A DNA stretch of 64,000 nt from Planctomycetaceae bacterium (GCA_002724315.1 PBOJ01000040.1:45010-109009), one strand, 5' to 3'. Shown: positions 1-11,180, counted from the first letter of the stretch. Notes: generated by a model from the letters alone, not told the origin. Program-made: numbers and translations.

Positions 1-51
1 CGGCACCGCTTCGGCGTTCCCACATTCCGCTCCCGACAAGCCATTCCAATC

Positions 52-1197
52 GTGCAACTGCCCCGAAATCCGACGCGGCCGGTGACCATTGGCTCGGTCA
101 CCATCGGCAACGGTTCGCCGGTAGCCGTCCAGAGCATGACAGCCACCTCGACCCGCGACGTCGCGGCCACCTCGGCCCAGGTTCGCGACCTCCACGACTC
201 CGGAGCGGATGTCGTTCGGATCGCCGTCGACAGCACTGCCGATGCCAAGGCCGTCGTCGACATCGCCTCCGAAACCGACGCCAACCTTGCGGTCGATCTG
301 CAGGAGAACTACCGCCTGTCGGAAATTGTCGCCCCCCATGTTGCCAAACTCCGCTACAACCCCGGACACCTCTATCACCACGAACGGGAGAAGCCGTGGC
401 AGGAAAAGGTGCGGGGCATCGTCGAGCAGGCGGCCAATCACGACTGTGCCATCCGCGTTGGCGTCAACTGCGGTTCGGTCGACCCTGACAAGATCGAACG
501 CTACTCCCGGGACGACTCGATCTCGCCGATGCTCGACAGCGCGTGGGAACACTGCGAGTTCCTCGACTCGCTCGATTTCACCAACTACTGCGTCTCCCTG
601 AAGGACTCGGATCCCCAGAAGGTGATCGAGGTCAACCGCCGATTCGCCGAGCAACGGCCCGACGTGCCGTTGCACCTGGGAGTGACCGAGGCGGGCCTGC
701 CGCCCGACGGTGTGATCAAGACACGCATCGCCTTCGAACAACTCGTCTCCCAGGGACTGGGAGACACGATCCGCGTCTCACTGACCGTGCCCAACGACCG
801 GAAATCCGAAGAGATCGTGGCGGGCCGCCAGATCCTGGCCGACATCGCCGCGGGACGTGTCCGCACCGTCGTCGATTTCGGACTCGACACGCTCAACATC
901 ATCAGTTGCCCCAGTTGTTCGCGAGTCGAGAACGAGGCATTCGTCGAGTTGGCCGAACAGGTCCGCGAGATGACCGAATACGCTCGGGAACACGCGCTGA
1001 CGATTGCCGTGATGGGATGCCGGGTCAATGGCCCCGGCGAAACCGACGATGCCGACCTCGGACTGTGGTGTGCCCCCAACTTCGTCAACCTCAAGCAGGG
1101 CGAGAAAACGCTCGGCGCGTTCCCCTACGACGAAATCCTGGACAAGCTGAAACAGGAACTCGACCGCCTGATCGCCGAACGATCAGCGGTGTCATGA
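52..1197 (+). CDS. ispG: 4-hydroxy-3-methylbut-2-enyl diphosphate synthase (IspG/GcpE)
   Basis: Converts 2-C-methyl-D-erythritol 2,4-cyclodiphosphate to HMBPP in the non-mevalonate isoprenoid pathway; cytosolic [4Fe-4S] enzyme. The 381-residue length is close to the compact bacterial form. The N-terminal TIM-barrel part carries the typical [24 protein letters not shown] opening. The C-terminal iron-sulfur domain has CPSCSR (C286, C289) and GCRVNGPGE (C323, E330), the three cysteines and the glutamate expected as cluster ligands. The start is a GTG; 51 bases precede it and no upstream gene can be judged. The next gene, xylB, begins 32 bp downstream on the same strand, so co-transcription is possible but there is no shared pathway. 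Confidence 0.96.
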   Translation: MQLPRNPTRPVTIGSVTIGNGSPVAVQSMTATSTRDVAATSAQVRDLHDSGADVVRIAVDSTADAKAVVDIASETDANLAVDLQENYRLSEIVAPHVAKLRYNPGHLYHHEREKPWQEKVRGIVEQAANHDCAIRVGVNCGSVDPDKIERYSRDDSISPMLDSAWEHCEFLDSLDFTNYCVSLKDSDPQKVIEVNRRFAEQRPDVPLHLGVTEAGLPPDGVIKTRIAFEQLVSQGLGDTIRVSLTVPNDRKSEEIVAGRQILADIAAGRVRTVVDFGLDTLNIISCPSCSRVENEAFVELAEQVREMTEYAREHALTIAVMGCRVNGPGETDDADLGLWCAPNFVNLKQGEKTLGAFPYDEILDKLKQELDRLIAERSAVS

Positions 1198-1229
1198 CTG
1201 GCTGGAGACATGCCTGACGGAGCATCTCG

Positions 1230-2762
<1,533 letters not shown>

Positions 2763-2775
2763 AGACGGTGCCCGC

Positions 2776-3741
2776 ATGTCTGTCCTGTTCCTCACCGAAT
2801 CCGACGTCGAATCCCTGATCGACATGCCGGCATCGATCGACGCGGTCGAACGGGCCTTCGCGGCGGTCGCCGACGGATCGGCCGTCAATGTCCCCCGTGC
2901 CCGCGCCAAGGCACCGGGATTTCTGCTGCACTCGATGTCGGCCACCGCCGAATATCTCGGGCTGGCCGGCTGGAAGAACTACACCACGACCTCCGAGGGA
3001 GCCCGCTTCCACGTCGCCGCCTACGAACTCGACTCCGGACGCATGCTGGCACTGATCCAGGCCAACCGGCTCGGGCAGCTGAGGACCGGGGCCGCCAGCG
3101 GTGTGGCCACGCGGCATCTGTCTCGACCCGACGCCAACGTGATGGGATTGCTGGGAACCGGCTGGCAGGCCGAGAGCCAACTGGAGGCAGTCGCATGCGT
3201 TCGGCCACTCGAGACGGTCCGCGTTTTCTCTCGGGATCCGGAACGACGTCAGGGGTTTGCCGAGGCGATGGGCCAGCGGCTGCAACTTGATGTCCAGGCT
3301 GTCGATTCAGCCGAGACCGCCGTCGACGGGGCCGACATCGTCTCGACCGCAACCACCTCCAAGGCCCCGCTTTTCGACGGACAACTGTTGATGCCGAGCT
3401 CGCATCTGAACATCATCGGCTCCAACCACCTGTCGAAGGCCGAGTCGGACGTCGAATCGATCGCATCGGCTGACCTGGTGGCCTGCGACCGAATCGACCA
3501 GTGCCGGATCGAAGCCGGCGAATTGGCCGCCGCATCCGAGGCGGGTGAGTGGAACTGGGAGAACGCGATCGAGCTGGCCGACATCGTTGCCGGAACCCAC
3601 CCCGGCCGGACTGCCAACGCGCAGCGGACCGTTTTCAAGTCTGTCGGCCTGGCCGTCGAAGACGTGGCCATGGCTGCAGAACTGATCATGCGAGCCGGTG
3701 AACGTGGCGTCGGCCAACGTATTCCGCTCGACGTTGACTGA
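2776..3741 (+). CDS. Ornithine cyclodeaminase / mu-crystallin family protein
   Basis: NAD(P)-binding protein of the ornithine cyclodeaminase/mu-crystallin superfamily, 321 residues from the ATG chosen. Seen: the [14 protein letters not shown]-terminus, the substrate-region motif [14 protein letters not shown] and the Rossmann motif [13 protein letters not shown]. Known members include ornithine cyclodeaminase, alanine dehydrogenase of the archaeal type, ketimine reductase and siderophore-precursor synthases, so the reaction cannot be fixed here. A TTG start 33 bases upstream would overlap the end of xylB by 20 bases and add a non-conserved extension. The ATG 13 bases after the xylB stop is preferred. 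Confidence 0.88.
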   Translation: MSVLFLTESDVESLIDMPASIDAVERAFAAVADGSAVNVPRARAKAPGFLLHSMSATAEYLGLAGWKNYTTTSEGARFHVAAYELDSGRMLALIQANRLGQLRTGAASGVATRHLSRPDANVMGLLGTGWQAESQLEAVACVRPLETVRVFSRDPERRQGFAEAMGQRLQLDVQAVDSAETAVDGADIVSTATTSKAPLFDGQLLMPSSHLNIIGSNHLSKAESDVESIASADLVACDRIDQCRIEAGELAAASEAGEWNWENAIELADIVAGTHPGRTANAQRTVFKSVGLAVEDVAMAAELIMRAGERGVGQRIPLDVD

Positions 3742-3800
3742 CCGAAACTGTGTAATCCCAGAGATCGACCAACCCGTCTCCACAACTCGAATCCCTGCCC

Positions 3801-5270
3801 ATGGCCACAGACACCCAGAACATCGAACCACCGCTGGTCAAAACCAAGATCATTGCCACGGTCGGCCCGGCCTGTTCGGAACGATCGGCCCTGCGTGACC
3901 TGGTGCTGGCCGGGGTCGACGTGTTCCGACTCAACTTCGCACACGGCACTCACGAATGGCTGGATGGTGTCCTGTCCTCCATCCGTGAGATCGAGGAAGA
4001 GCTCCAACGTCCGATCGGGGTTCTCGGTGATCTGGCAGGACCCAAGATCCGGCTGGGCGAGATCCCCGGCGGCCAGTTGTTGTGCCAGGAGGGCGCCACG
4101 GTGGTCTTCGTGAGAGGCGAGATTGCCGATGCCTCACAGGAGTTGACCTGCACCTACGAGAACCTGATCGACGACATCGCTCCCGGCGACCGAATCCTGC
4201 TGGCCGATGGCATCGTGGAACTGGCGGTGACGGCCGAGGAAGACGACCGGGTGATCTGTCGGGTGGTCCGCCCGGGAACGGTGCGAAGCCGCCAGGGCGT
4301 CAACCTGCCGGGCGTGGCCCTGAGCACCCCGAGCGTGACGGAGAAGGACCGCGAGGACCTGACCTGGGCACTCGACCGCCATGTCGACTTCGTCGGCCTG
4401 AGTTTCGTCCGCAACAGCAACGATATCCGGCAACTCCGCGAACTGATCGCTGCTCACCCGGATGACCACGCGCCGCACATCGTGGCCAAGATCGAGAAAA
4501 GCGAGGCGATCGACGACCTCGAGTCGATCATCGATATCACCGACGCGGTGATGGTGGCCCGCGGAGACCTGGGCGTCGAAGTGGACCTCGCGACCGTGCC
4601 GATCCTGCAGAAACGGATCATCCGCATGGCTAACGCCCACCGGGTGCCGGTGATCACCGCCACCCAGATGCTCGACAGCATGACCACCAGCGAATTTCCA
4701 ACTCGTGCCGAGGCCAGCGATGTCGCCAACGCCACGCTGGACGGCACCGACGCGGTGATGCTTTCAGGAGAAACCGCTATCGGCGAGAACCCGACGGCGG
4801 CGGTCTCGATGATGAGCCGGATCGTCTGCGAGGCCGAGCGAACCGTCGACGGCGAAACGCCGCGGCTGTTCGAACCCGACACGCGGGCCCGGGCACTGGA
4901 GGTGACCGAGGCGGTCACCGTGGGAGCCGTCATCATTGCCGAACAGCTCGATGCCGGCCTGTTGGTGATCCCCACCGTCAGCGGGCGAACAGCCCTGGCC
5001 GTCTCCAAGGAACGCAGTCCTGTCCCGGTGCTGGCCCTCTCGGACTCGACGGCTGCCGCCCGACGAATGAACCTTTACTGGGGTGTCCGCTCGATCATGT
5101 CGATCCAGACTGACACCAGCCCCCGGCGACTGCTTGATGAGGTCTGCCGCTGGGGACGGGCACTGGGCGTGCTCGAAGCCGGACAGAGGCTCCTGCTGGT
5201 CGGCAGCTCAAACTGGTCGGCGGCCGGACACGACCTGGTCATGGTCCACTCGGTCCCGCCCGGCGACTGA
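3801..5270 (+). CDS. pyk: Pyruvate kinase
   Basis: Last ATP-yielding step of glycolysis: phosphoenolpyruvate plus ADP to pyruvate plus ATP. The 489-residue protein has the family order: N-terminal barrel strand TKIIATVGPACSE, FRLNFAHG, DLAGPKIRLGEI, a B-domain insert, the active-site signature region HIVAKIEKSEAI, the metal/substrate segment VMVARGDLGVEVDLATV, ITATQMLDSM, and a C-terminal allosteric-type domain. It sits alone in a small intergenic space downstream of the cyclodeaminase-family gene. Its stop lies 6 bp from the stop of the convergent TolB-like gene, so the two transcripts end against each other. Confidence 0.96.
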   Translation: MATDTQNIEPPLVKTKIIATVGPACSERSALRDLVLAGVDVFRLNFAHGTHEWLDGVLSSIREIEEELQRPIGVLGDLAGPKIRLGEIPGGQLLCQEGATVVFVRGEIADASQELTCTYENLIDDIAPGDRILLADGIVELAVTAEEDDRVICRVVRPGTVRSRQGVNLPGVALSTPSVTEKDREDLTWALDRHVDFVGLSFVRNSNDIRQLRELIAAHPDDHAPHIVAKIEKSEAIDDLESIIDITDAVMVARGDLGVEVDLATVPILQKRIIRMANAHRVPVITATQMLDSMTTSEFPTRAEASDVANATLDGTDAVMLSGETAIGENPTAAVSMMSRIVCEAERTVDGETPRLFEPDTRARALEVTEAVTVGAVIIAEQLDAGLLVIPTVSGRTALAVSKERSPVPVLALSDSTAAARRMNLYWGVRSIMSIQTDTSPRRLLDEVCRWGRALGVLEAGQRLLLVGSSNWSAAGHDLVMVHSVPPGD

Positions 5271-5276
5271 ACCGGC

Positions 5277-6359
5277 CTACTTGGCCGCCGACTCGGTCCC
5301 ACGCAGCCAGTCGGCGATCCACAGCTGGCTGGTCTTGTCCTTGGAGCGGGCCGAGGTCCACATCAGCTTCTTGCCGTCGGGGCTGAAGACCGGCAACACA
5401 TCGGCGGCCGCGTTGGAGGTCACCTGCCGGACGTCACCAGCCTTGACCGTCGTCTTGCCCAGCTTCAAGTCCATTGTGAACAGGTTGAAGTGAGCCCCCC
5501 GCGGCCCCTTCGAGTAATCGGCACGGGTCCAGATGATGTACCGGCTCGACGGGTGAAAGTAGGGAGCCCAGTTGACGGTGCCCAGGTTGTTGGTCAGCTG
5601 GATGTCGTGCTTGCCGTCGACACTGACGGCGAAGATCTGCAGCATGTGCTCCTTCTGCCGATCGCTGCGGTAGATCACCCAGTTGCCATCGGGCGAAAAG
5701 AACGGGCCGCCGTCGTAGCCGGGGTTGTTGACCAGCTGACGCACGTTCTTTCCGTCAGCATCCATGATGTAGAGATCGGCGTCGCCATCGCGGCTGGAGG
5801 TGAAGACGATCTGCTTGCCGTCAGCCGAATACGACCCCTCGGCATCGTAGCCGGGCGTGTTGGTCAGTCGTTTCAGACCGGTGCCGTTGAAGTCACAAAC
5901 ATAAATGTCCATGTGCTTGTCGAAGTCCCACTGGTACCGGCGACGGCCGCCCTTGGCCGCCAGTTCCCGGGCCTGGTGCTCGGTCTGGTCGATCCGCGGG
6001 TCGGTGTGGCTCGAAGCGAACAGGATCTTCTTGCCGTCGACGGTGAAGTAACTGCAGGTCGTGCGACCGCGCCCGGGACTGATTCGCCGCGTCGTCTTCT
6101 CGCCCAGCTTCTGCACATAGATCTGGTAGAAGGGGTAGCCGACAGGATAAGCCTGGTAGACAACCCACTTGCCGTCGGGTGAGAAATACCCTTCACCGGC
6201 CCTGGGCAACCCAAAGGTCACCCGCTGAATCTGCCCCAGGTGACGGGCTTCCAGCGCCGCCCCCGACTTCTTGGTCGCAGCCTCCTTGTCGGCGGCACCA
6301 GCTTCCGACGCCACAACAAACAGGGCAACCAACACCAACAACCGGACCAGAGTTCTCAC
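5277..6359 (-). CDS. Exported TolB-like (PD40) beta-propeller protein
   Basis: Predicted exported six-bladed propeller of 360 residues, built from PD40/WD40-like repeats such as YFSPDGKWVVYQ, GSYSADGKQIVFTSSRDGDADLYIMDADG, FFSPDGNWVIYRSDRQ and PVFSPDGKKLMWTSAR. These resemble TolB and the propeller of prolyl-oligopeptidase relatives, but no protease domain follows, so any role in binding or sensing is inferred. The longer reading frame reaches 6488. I chose the GTG at 6359 because GAGAGGGG lies just upstream and it opens a clean signal peptide (VRTLVRLLVLVALFVVASEAGA). A weak TATACT -10 candidate lies at 6435-6440 on this strand, within the region shared with the divergent PQQ-like gene. Confidence 0.82.
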   Translation of the reverse strand: MRTLVRLLVLVALFVVASEAGAADKEAATKKSGAALEARHLGQIQRVTFGLPRAGEGYFSPDGKWVVYQAYPVGYPFYQIYVQKLGEKTTRRISPGRGRTTCSYFTVDGKKILFASSHTDPRIDQTEHQARELAAKGGRRRYQWDFDKHMDIYVCDFNGTGLKRLTNTPGYDAEGSYSADGKQIVFTSSRDGDADLYIMDADGKNVRQLVNNPGYDGGPFFSPDGNWVIYRSDRQKEHMLQIFAVSVDGKHDIQLTNNLGTVNWAPYFHPSSRYIIWTRADYSKGPRGAHFNLFTMDLKLGKTTVKAGDVRQVTSNAAADVLPVFSPDGKKLMWTSARSKDKTSQLWIADWLRGTESAAK

Positions 6360-6541
6360 GGTTCCAACCCCTCTCGCCTGTTCATCTCGCTCTCGAAAAC
6401 CACTCGGCCCACCGACTGCGCCGGCGGGATTCCGAGTATAACAGATCGGCCGGTGCGGTCCGCCATCGAGTGCTGCTCCGGTGGCCAATCGAGTGTCGGG
6501 GTGACAGAATGGCAGTTGATTCGAATCCAGGAGATCTTTCG

Positions 6542-7849
6542 ATGACCAGCTTCGTCCGCCCGTTGACCATGGTGCTCGCTTTCGCCCTGGTTTGGCTCAC
6601 CACCGTCTCACCAGCGACAGCCGACGACTGGCCCCAGTGGGGCGGCCCGAAGCGAGACCTGGTCTGGCGAGAAACGGGCATCGTCAAGACTCTGCCCACC
6701 AAGGGCCTGCTGCCACGAGTCTGGTCGACGCCCGTAGGCGAGGGCTACTCGGGACCGGCCGTTGCCGATGGGCGTGTCTATATCACCGACTATATCCGCA
6801 ACAAGCGGATCGAACGGGTCCATTCGCTAGACGCCGAAACCGGCAAGATCCTGTGGACCCACACCTACCCGGTCCGCTACAGCATCAGCTACCCGGCCGG
6901 ACCGCGCATGACCCCTGTCATCGAGCGAGACCGGGTCTACACGATCGGTTCGATGGGCGACATGTTCTGCCTGAAGGTCAGCGATGGTTCGGTGATCTGG
7001 AAAAAGAACTTCGTGGCCGACTACGGCACCAAGCTGCCGATCTGGGGCATGGTCGCCTCGCCGCTGATCGACGGCCAGCAGTTGATCACGCTTGTTGGCG
7101 GAACCGACGGATCCCTGGTGGTCAGCTTCGACAAGCTGACCGGCAAGGAACTGTGGCGGAGTCTCGAGGACGAGATGATCGGCTACTGCCCGCCGGTGAT
7201 CATGACCTTCGGCAAGATCCGACAACTGGTCATCTGGCATCCGACCGCCATCAGCAGTCTCGACCCGACCAACGGCAAGCTGATCTGGCAGGTCCCGTTC
7301 GCGGTTCGTGTCGGGCTGACCATTTCGACACCACGCCAGTTCGGCAACCGGCTGTTCGTCACGGCGTTCTACAACGGGCCGATGATGATCGAGGTCTCCC
7401 CCGACGGCCGCAACGCAAAAGTGGCCTGGAAGGGCAAAAGCGACAGCGAGATCAAGACCGACGGGCTGCACTCGATCATGACGACACCGATCTTCAACGG
7501 CAGCCACATCTACGGAATCTGCAGCTACGGGCACCTGCGGTGCCTGGATGCCAGCAACGGCAAGCGGATCTGGGAAACGATCAAGCCCACCGGCAAGGAC
7601 CGCTGGTGGAACGCGTTCCTGGTGACCCACGAGGATCGCCAGTTCATTCACAACGAGCAGGGTGACCTGATCATCGCCAAGCTCTCGCCCAAGGGCTACC
7701 AGGAGATCAGCCGCGCGAAGCTGGTCGAACCGACCCGAAAAGTCAGACGGCGGATGACCATCTGGTCGCACCCGGCCTTCGCGCTCAAGAGCGTCTTCGC
7801 CCGAAACGACAAGGAACTGGTCCGAGTCAACCTGGCAGCAGGCAAGTGA
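6542..7849 (+). CDS. Secreted PQQ-like (PQQ_2) beta-propeller protein
   Basis: Exported 435-residue propeller with repeats typical of the PQQ-like family: DWPQWGGPKRD after the signal peptide, then blades such as HSLDAETGKILWTHTYP, VSDGSVIWKKNF, FDKLTGKELWRSLEDE and DASNGKRIWETIKPTG. Planctomycetes have many such outer-membrane or periplasmic proteins of unknown ligand. Residues forming a true quinoprotein dehydrogenase active site were not recognised. The start at 6542 has AGGAGA about eight bases upstream and gives a normal signal peptide; the open frame continues upstream to 6179 without support. The stop overlaps the GTG of the following oxidase gene in a GTGA, suggesting translational coupling. 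Confidence 0.85.
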   Translation: MTSFVRPLTMVLAFALVWLTTVSPATADDWPQWGGPKRDLVWRETGIVKTLPTKGLLPRVWSTPVGEGYSGPAVADGRVYITDYIRNKRIERVHSLDAETGKILWTHTYPVRYSISYPAGPRMTPVIERDRVYTIGSMGDMFCLKVSDGSVIWKKNFVADYGTKLPIWGMVASPLIDGQQLITLVGGTDGSLVVSFDKLTGKELWRSLEDEMIGYCPPVIMTFGKIRQLVIWHPTAISSLDPTNGKLIWQVPFAVRVGLTISTPRQFGNRLFVTAFYNGPMMIEVSPDGRNAKVAWKGKSDSEIKTDGLHSIMTTPIFNGSHIYGICSYGHLRCLDASNGKRIWETIKPTGKDRWWNAFLVTHEDRQFIHNEQGDLIIAKLSPKGYQEISRAKLVEPTRKVRRRMTIWSHPAFALKSVFARNDKELVRVNLAAGK

Positions 7850-8991
7850 GCACGACATTCGACTGCGTGGTAATCGGAGTCGGTGGTTTCGGCAGCGCCG
7901 CGCTGGACCACGTCGCGTCCCGCGGGGCGAGCGTGCTGGGCATCGAGCGATTCGGCATCGCCCATGACCGTGGCAGTTCGCACGGCCACACCCGAGTCAT
8001 CCGGCAGGCCTACTTCGAACACGCCGACTACGTTCCGCTGCTGCTCGATGCGTACAGGCTCTGGGACCAACTGGCAGCCGACAGCGACCAACTGTTGATC
8101 GACCGCTGTGGCCTGCTGCTGGCCGGACCCCCCGACGGACCGGCCGTTTCCGGAACCCGCCAGGCCGCAGCGTTGCACGGACTCGATCTCCAGGACGTCT
8201 CGACCCAGCGACTGGCCACCGATTTCCCCGGCTTCGACATTCCCGACAACTTCGAAGCGGTGTGGGAAGAAGCCGGAGGGTACCTGTTTGTGGAGGACGC
8301 CGTCGCCGCACACATTCAACGAGCTGTCGGCCACGGAGCCGTCCTGCAGACCGGCGAAACCGTCATCGAATGGACATCCCGCGGAGATGCGATCGAGGTG
8401 GTCACCGACCGCGGTCGTTACCAGGCCGGTTCGCTGATCGTAGCCCCCGGCTCGTGGGTCCCCGGGCTGCTGCCGGGCCTGCCGGTTTCGTGGGACATTG
8501 TCCGAAAGCCGCTGTTCTGGTTCCCCGCCACGACCGACCAGTACAACCGCTCGAGTGGTGCCGGCGTGTTTTTCCTGGAGACACCCGGCGGGGAATTCTA
8601 CGGATTCCCTTCCCTGGACGGAGAAACGGTGAAGGTCGCCGAACACACCGCCGGAGTCAGCGTCTCCGATCCCCTGACCGTCGACCGTGATGTGCTCTCT
8701 GTCGACCTGCCCCCGTTGGCCGAATTCCTCCAGTCCCACATGCCAGGGTTGGCAACCGATCCGACCCGTCACACGGTCTGTCTCTACACCCGCACCCCCG
8801 ACCTGAACTTCATCGTCGATCGTCATCCCGAGCATTCTGGAGTTGCGATCGCCTGCGGATTCTCCGGCCACGGCTTCAAGTTCACACCGGCCATTGGCAG
8901 TATCCTGGCCGACCTGGCACTCGAAGGCCGTACCGGACATTCGATCGAGTTTCTCTCGGCAACTCGGCCCGGGTTGCTGAGGTCCGACTGA
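7846..8991 (+). CDS. FAD-dependent sarcosine oxidase-like (MSOX/SolA family) oxidoreductase
   Basis: Cytosolic FAD amine oxidase of the monomeric sarcosine oxidase / N-methyltryptophan oxidase type, 381 residues, the usual family length. Seen: the dinucleotide motif CVVIGVGGFGSAALDHVASR near the N-terminus, the family motif GSSHGHTRVIRQAYFEH, and the C-terminal GFSGHGFKF. C312 in TVCLYTRTPD is in the position of the cysteine that binds FAD covalently in bacterial sarcosine oxidase. Substrate is probably an N-methylated amino acid, but pipecolate-type oxidases belong to the same family. GTG start overlaps the stop of the upstream propeller gene by four bases. Confidence 0.9.
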   Translation: MSTTFDCVVIGVGGFGSAALDHVASRGASVLGIERFGIAHDRGSSHGHTRVIRQAYFEHADYVPLLLDAYRLWDQLAADSDQLLIDRCGLLLAGPPDGPAVSGTRQAAALHGLDLQDVSTQRLATDFPGFDIPDNFEAVWEEAGGYLFVEDAVAAHIQRAVGHGAVLQTGETVIEWTSRGDAIEVVTDRGRYQAGSLIVAPGSWVPGLLPGLPVSWDIVRKPLFWFPATTDQYNRSSGAGVFFLETPGGEFYGFPSLDGETVKVAEHTAGVSVSDPLTVDRDVLSVDLPPLAEFLQSHMPGLATDPTRHTVCLYTRTPDLNFIVDRHPEHSGVAIACGFSGHGFKFTPAIGSILADLALEGRTGHSIEFLSATRPGLLRSD

Positions 8992-9066
8992 GTCGAGAAG
9001 ATGGGCGGCTTCACACCCGACGACGGCAAAACCGTAGATTCCCCGATTCGTGAAAGACACACCCCT

Positions 9067-10143
9067 ATGGCGATCATCCCCGGCTACCCACTTGACGAAG
9101 GACAGGAACAACGAGTGCCAGTCGATCCGCTTCGGCAGTGGGTGATCGACGTTCTGTGCCACGAGGCGATGATCCCGGTCGAGGCAGCCGCCGGAGCCGA
9201 CCGGTTGATCGAGGCCGACCTGCGAGGCATCCCGTCCCACGGCACACGTGCCCTGCCTCGCTATCTCGACCAGATGAAAGCGGGGGGAATCGACCCCCGG
9301 GCAACGATCCTGACCGAGCGTGACACTCCGGCCATGGCGGTGCTCAACGGCGGAAAGGGGCTGGGCCACGTGGCGGCCACCCGCGCGATGCAGATGGCGA
9401 TCAACAAGGCGAAAGAGGTCGGCACGGGAACCGTGGCAGTGAAGGCCAGCCAGCACTTCGGAGCCGCCCAGGTCTACGCGATGATGGCCGCGGCCGAGGG
9501 AATGATCGGCTACGCCACGACCAGCACCGGTCCGGCCACGGTGGCTGCCTACGGCAGCCGCGGCCCCGCAGTGGCCAACAACGCCCTGGCCTGGGCTGCT
9601 CCCACTCGCGACGGACACCCGGTGGTGCTCGACATGGCCTGCGCCGTCTCCAGTTGGGGCAAGGTCCACTCGATGGGCATGTACGGGCAGGCGATCCCCG
9701 AGGGCTGGGCAGTGGATGGCGAGGGCAATCCCACGACCAACGCGGACGACGCCAAGACCCTGCTGCCGGCGGCCGGGCCACGCGGTTACGGACTCGCGTT
9801 TTTCAGCTCGGTCCTCTGTGGCCCACTCGTCGGCGCCCGGATGCCACTGAAGAAGACCTGGGAAATCGCCTCCGACGGGTCAGAACACTTCATGTACGCG
9901 ATCGACATCAACGCCTTCGTCGACCCCGACGATTTCTACAACCAGATCGAAGCGACCGTCAACGAGATCCGGGAACTGGAACCTGCCGAGGGTTTCGACC
10001 GGGTCTGCCTGCCGGGCGATCTCGAGGCCGAACGCGAACGGGCCTGGCGTCAGGACGGGCTGCCGATGCACAACGACCAGGTCGAATCTCTGCAGAAGGT
10101 CGCCGAGGCCAAGGGAATCCCCGGCCCATGGACCGTTGCCTGA
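9067..10143 (+). CDS. Malate/L-lactate/ureidoglycolate dehydrogenase family (LDH2/MDH2) oxidoreductase
   Basis: NAD(P)-dependent 2-hydroxyacid dehydrogenase of the LDH2/MDH2 fold (PF02615), which is unrelated to the classical lactate and malate dehydrogenases. Visible family features are the substrate-site stretch EADLRGIPSHGTRALPRYL (with the conserved SHG), VAVKASQHFGAAQVYAMMAA, the cofactor loop region with ANNALAWAAP, and KTLLPAAGPRGYGLAF near the C-terminus. The frame is open from an ATG at 9001. The ATG at 9067 gives 358 residues, closer to the family length, and a GTG at 9115 is also possible. Nearby sarcosine-oxidase and propeller genes do not identify the substrate. Confidence 0.88.
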   Translation: MAIIPGYPLDEGQEQRVPVDPLRQWVIDVLCHEAMIPVEAAAGADRLIEADLRGIPSHGTRALPRYLDQMKAGGIDPRATILTERDTPAMAVLNGGKGLGHVAATRAMQMAINKAKEVGTGTVAVKASQHFGAAQVYAMMAAAEGMIGYATTSTGPATVAAYGSRGPAVANNALAWAAPTRDGHPVVLDMACAVSSWGKVHSMGMYGQAIPEGWAVDGEGNPTTNADDAKTLLPAAGPRGYGLAFFSSVLCGPLVGARMPLKKTWEIASDGSEHFMYAIDINAFVDPDDFYNQIEATVNEIRELEPAEGFDRVCLPGDLEAERERAWRQDGLPMHNDQVESLQKVAEAKGIPGPWTVA

Positions 10144-10172
10144 TGGTCAAAACGGTGTCCGTCCGCAATAAT
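10144..10172 (+). promoter_or_regulatory. Candidate sigma70-type promoter of the tRNA-Arg gene
   Basis: TGGTCA (10144-10149, four of six to TTGACA), a 17-base spacer and AATAAT (10167-10172, five of six to TATAAT). Predicted transcription would begin near 10179, about ten bases before the tRNA. It begins directly after the stop of the dehydrogenase gene. Confidence 0.5.
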
Positions 10173-10188
10173 CGGCTCACCGACACCT

Positions 10189-10262
10189 GCACCCGTAGCT
10201 CAACTGGATAGAGCATCGGTCTTCGGAACCGAGGGTTGGGGGTTCGAATCCCTCCGGGTGTA
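10189..10262 (+). tRNA. tRNA-Arg (anticodon UCG)
   Basis: A full cloverleaf can be folded by hand over 74 bases: 7-bp acceptor stem GCACCCG/CGGGTGT (one G-U closing pair), D stem GCTC/GAGC with loop AACTGGATA, anticodon stem TCGGT/ACCGA with loop CTTCGGA (anticodon TCG at 10223-10225), 5-base variable region, T stem GGGGG/CCCTC with loop TTCGAAT, and discriminator A. The 3' CCA is not encoded. The anticodon reads CGA and, with wobble, other CGN arginine codons. Confidence 0.95.
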
Positions 10263-10307
10263 CTTCTTGCGGTTTCCTGGGCCAGCCCCTGTAACAAGGG
10301 ATCCGGC

Positions 10308-10760
10308 ATGAAGGCTTCGACCTTCGCCATCGCGGTCGGTGCGACGGTGTCGGCCATCGCGCCGATCGGTGTCGTCAACCCTTCGGGATACGTCACAGCA
10401 CTGGCCGACCTGCTCGGGCAGTCCTCACTGGTTCACACCATCGCGGTCGCTCTGCTGGCGATGGGAACACTGGTGCTGCTGCAGCCGGTGGCCGGCCAAT
10501 CGCTCAAGCTGCGACTGGTTCGTGCCGTGGCCTGGCTTGCCGTGATCAAGTCCCTGCTCATGCTCTGGGCCCCTGCCCTGGTGGAAAGCGTGACCGACTG
10601 GATGACAACCCTTCCGGCGTGGCCGATCAGGCTGGGCAGCGTGGTGGACCTCGCATTCGGCCTGTTGATGCTCTGGGTGGGGCGACGGCTGATTGGGGCA
10701 GAATCGTACGAGGGGAATGACCTGGCCACCAGTGACGCGAGAACGGCCGATCATGCGTGA
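10308..10760 (+). CDS. Small integral membrane protein, function unknown
   Basis: Not recognised. The 150-residue product has about four hydrophobic segments (roughly residues 5-25, 42-62, 70-90 and 105-125) and a short polar C-terminal tail (ESYEGNDLATSDARTADHA), so it is probably a four-helix inner-membrane protein. The open frame extends upstream into the tRNA gene. The ATG at 10308 is preferred because it clears the tRNA and starts with MKASTFAIAV, a reasonable first membrane segment. Its last eight bases overlap the next gene, also a small membrane protein, which suggests a two-gene unit acting together. Confidence 0.7.
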   Translation: MKASTFAIAVGATVSAIAPIGVVNPSGYVTALADLLGQSSLVHTIAVALLAMGTLVLLQPVAGQSLKLRLVRAVAWLAVIKSLLMLWAPALVESVTDWMTTLPAWPIRLGSVVDLAFGLLMLWVGRRLIGAESYEGNDLATSDARTADHA

Positions 10761-11100
10761 GCCCCTCATCGTCGTCGCTTTTCTGCCGTTCCTGTATTAC
10801 GCCACACTCGACGGTATCTTCCACTTCCGCGGTCGCCGCGTCAGCCTGTCCGAACACGTGATCCATGTCGTGATCGGGCTGTCGCTGGCCCTGGTATTCG
10901 CCGCCGCCGTGATGGCCAACCAGCCGGTGATGCTCGGCAGCCTGGTAGCCTTCCTTGTCTCCGGTGGCCTGGACGAATTTGTCTGGCACCGCGATCTGCC
11001 CGCCCACGAATCGGATCTGCACGCCAAGGAACACCTGGCCCTGCTGATCTTCCTGGGCGTCACACTGCTGGTCGATTCGCCGCTGGTCACCATGGGCTGA
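10753..11100 (+). CDS. Small integral membrane protein, function unknown
   Basis: Not recognised. The 115-residue product has about three hydrophobic segments (residues 3-20, 35-65 and 95-112). The polar loops carry a run of His and acidic residues (FVWHRDLPAHESDLHAKEH), a pattern that could bind a metal, though that is only an inference. The ATG at 10753 overlaps the end of the preceding membrane-protein gene (ATGCGTGA), a typical arrangement for coupled translation. In-frame ATG codons lie upstream at 10693 and 10717 but would extend the product into a hydrophilic, unsupported segment. Confidence 0.68.
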   Translation: MREPLIVVAFLPFLYYATLDGIFHFRGRRVSLSEHVIHVVIGLSLALVFAAAVMANQPVMLGSLVAFLVSGGLDEFVWHRDLPAHESDLHAKEHLALLIFLGVTLLVDSPLVTMG

Positions 11101-11180
11101 ATCCGGCCTCTGGCCACTTCCGTTCTCACGACGGTCCGTCGATAATCGACGGTTGCCCCCAACAGCAAGTCCTTGCCGTC

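Noticed and set aside
7696..9669. Minus-strand frame of 657 codons across oxidase and dehydrogenase genes
   Set aside because: The plus strand carries two recognisable enzymes with full motif sets; the antisense product has none.
10236..10307. Extended start of the small membrane protein inside the tRNA gene
   Set aside because: It would overlap the 3' part of tRNA-Arg; the ATG at 10308 gives a natural membrane-protein start.
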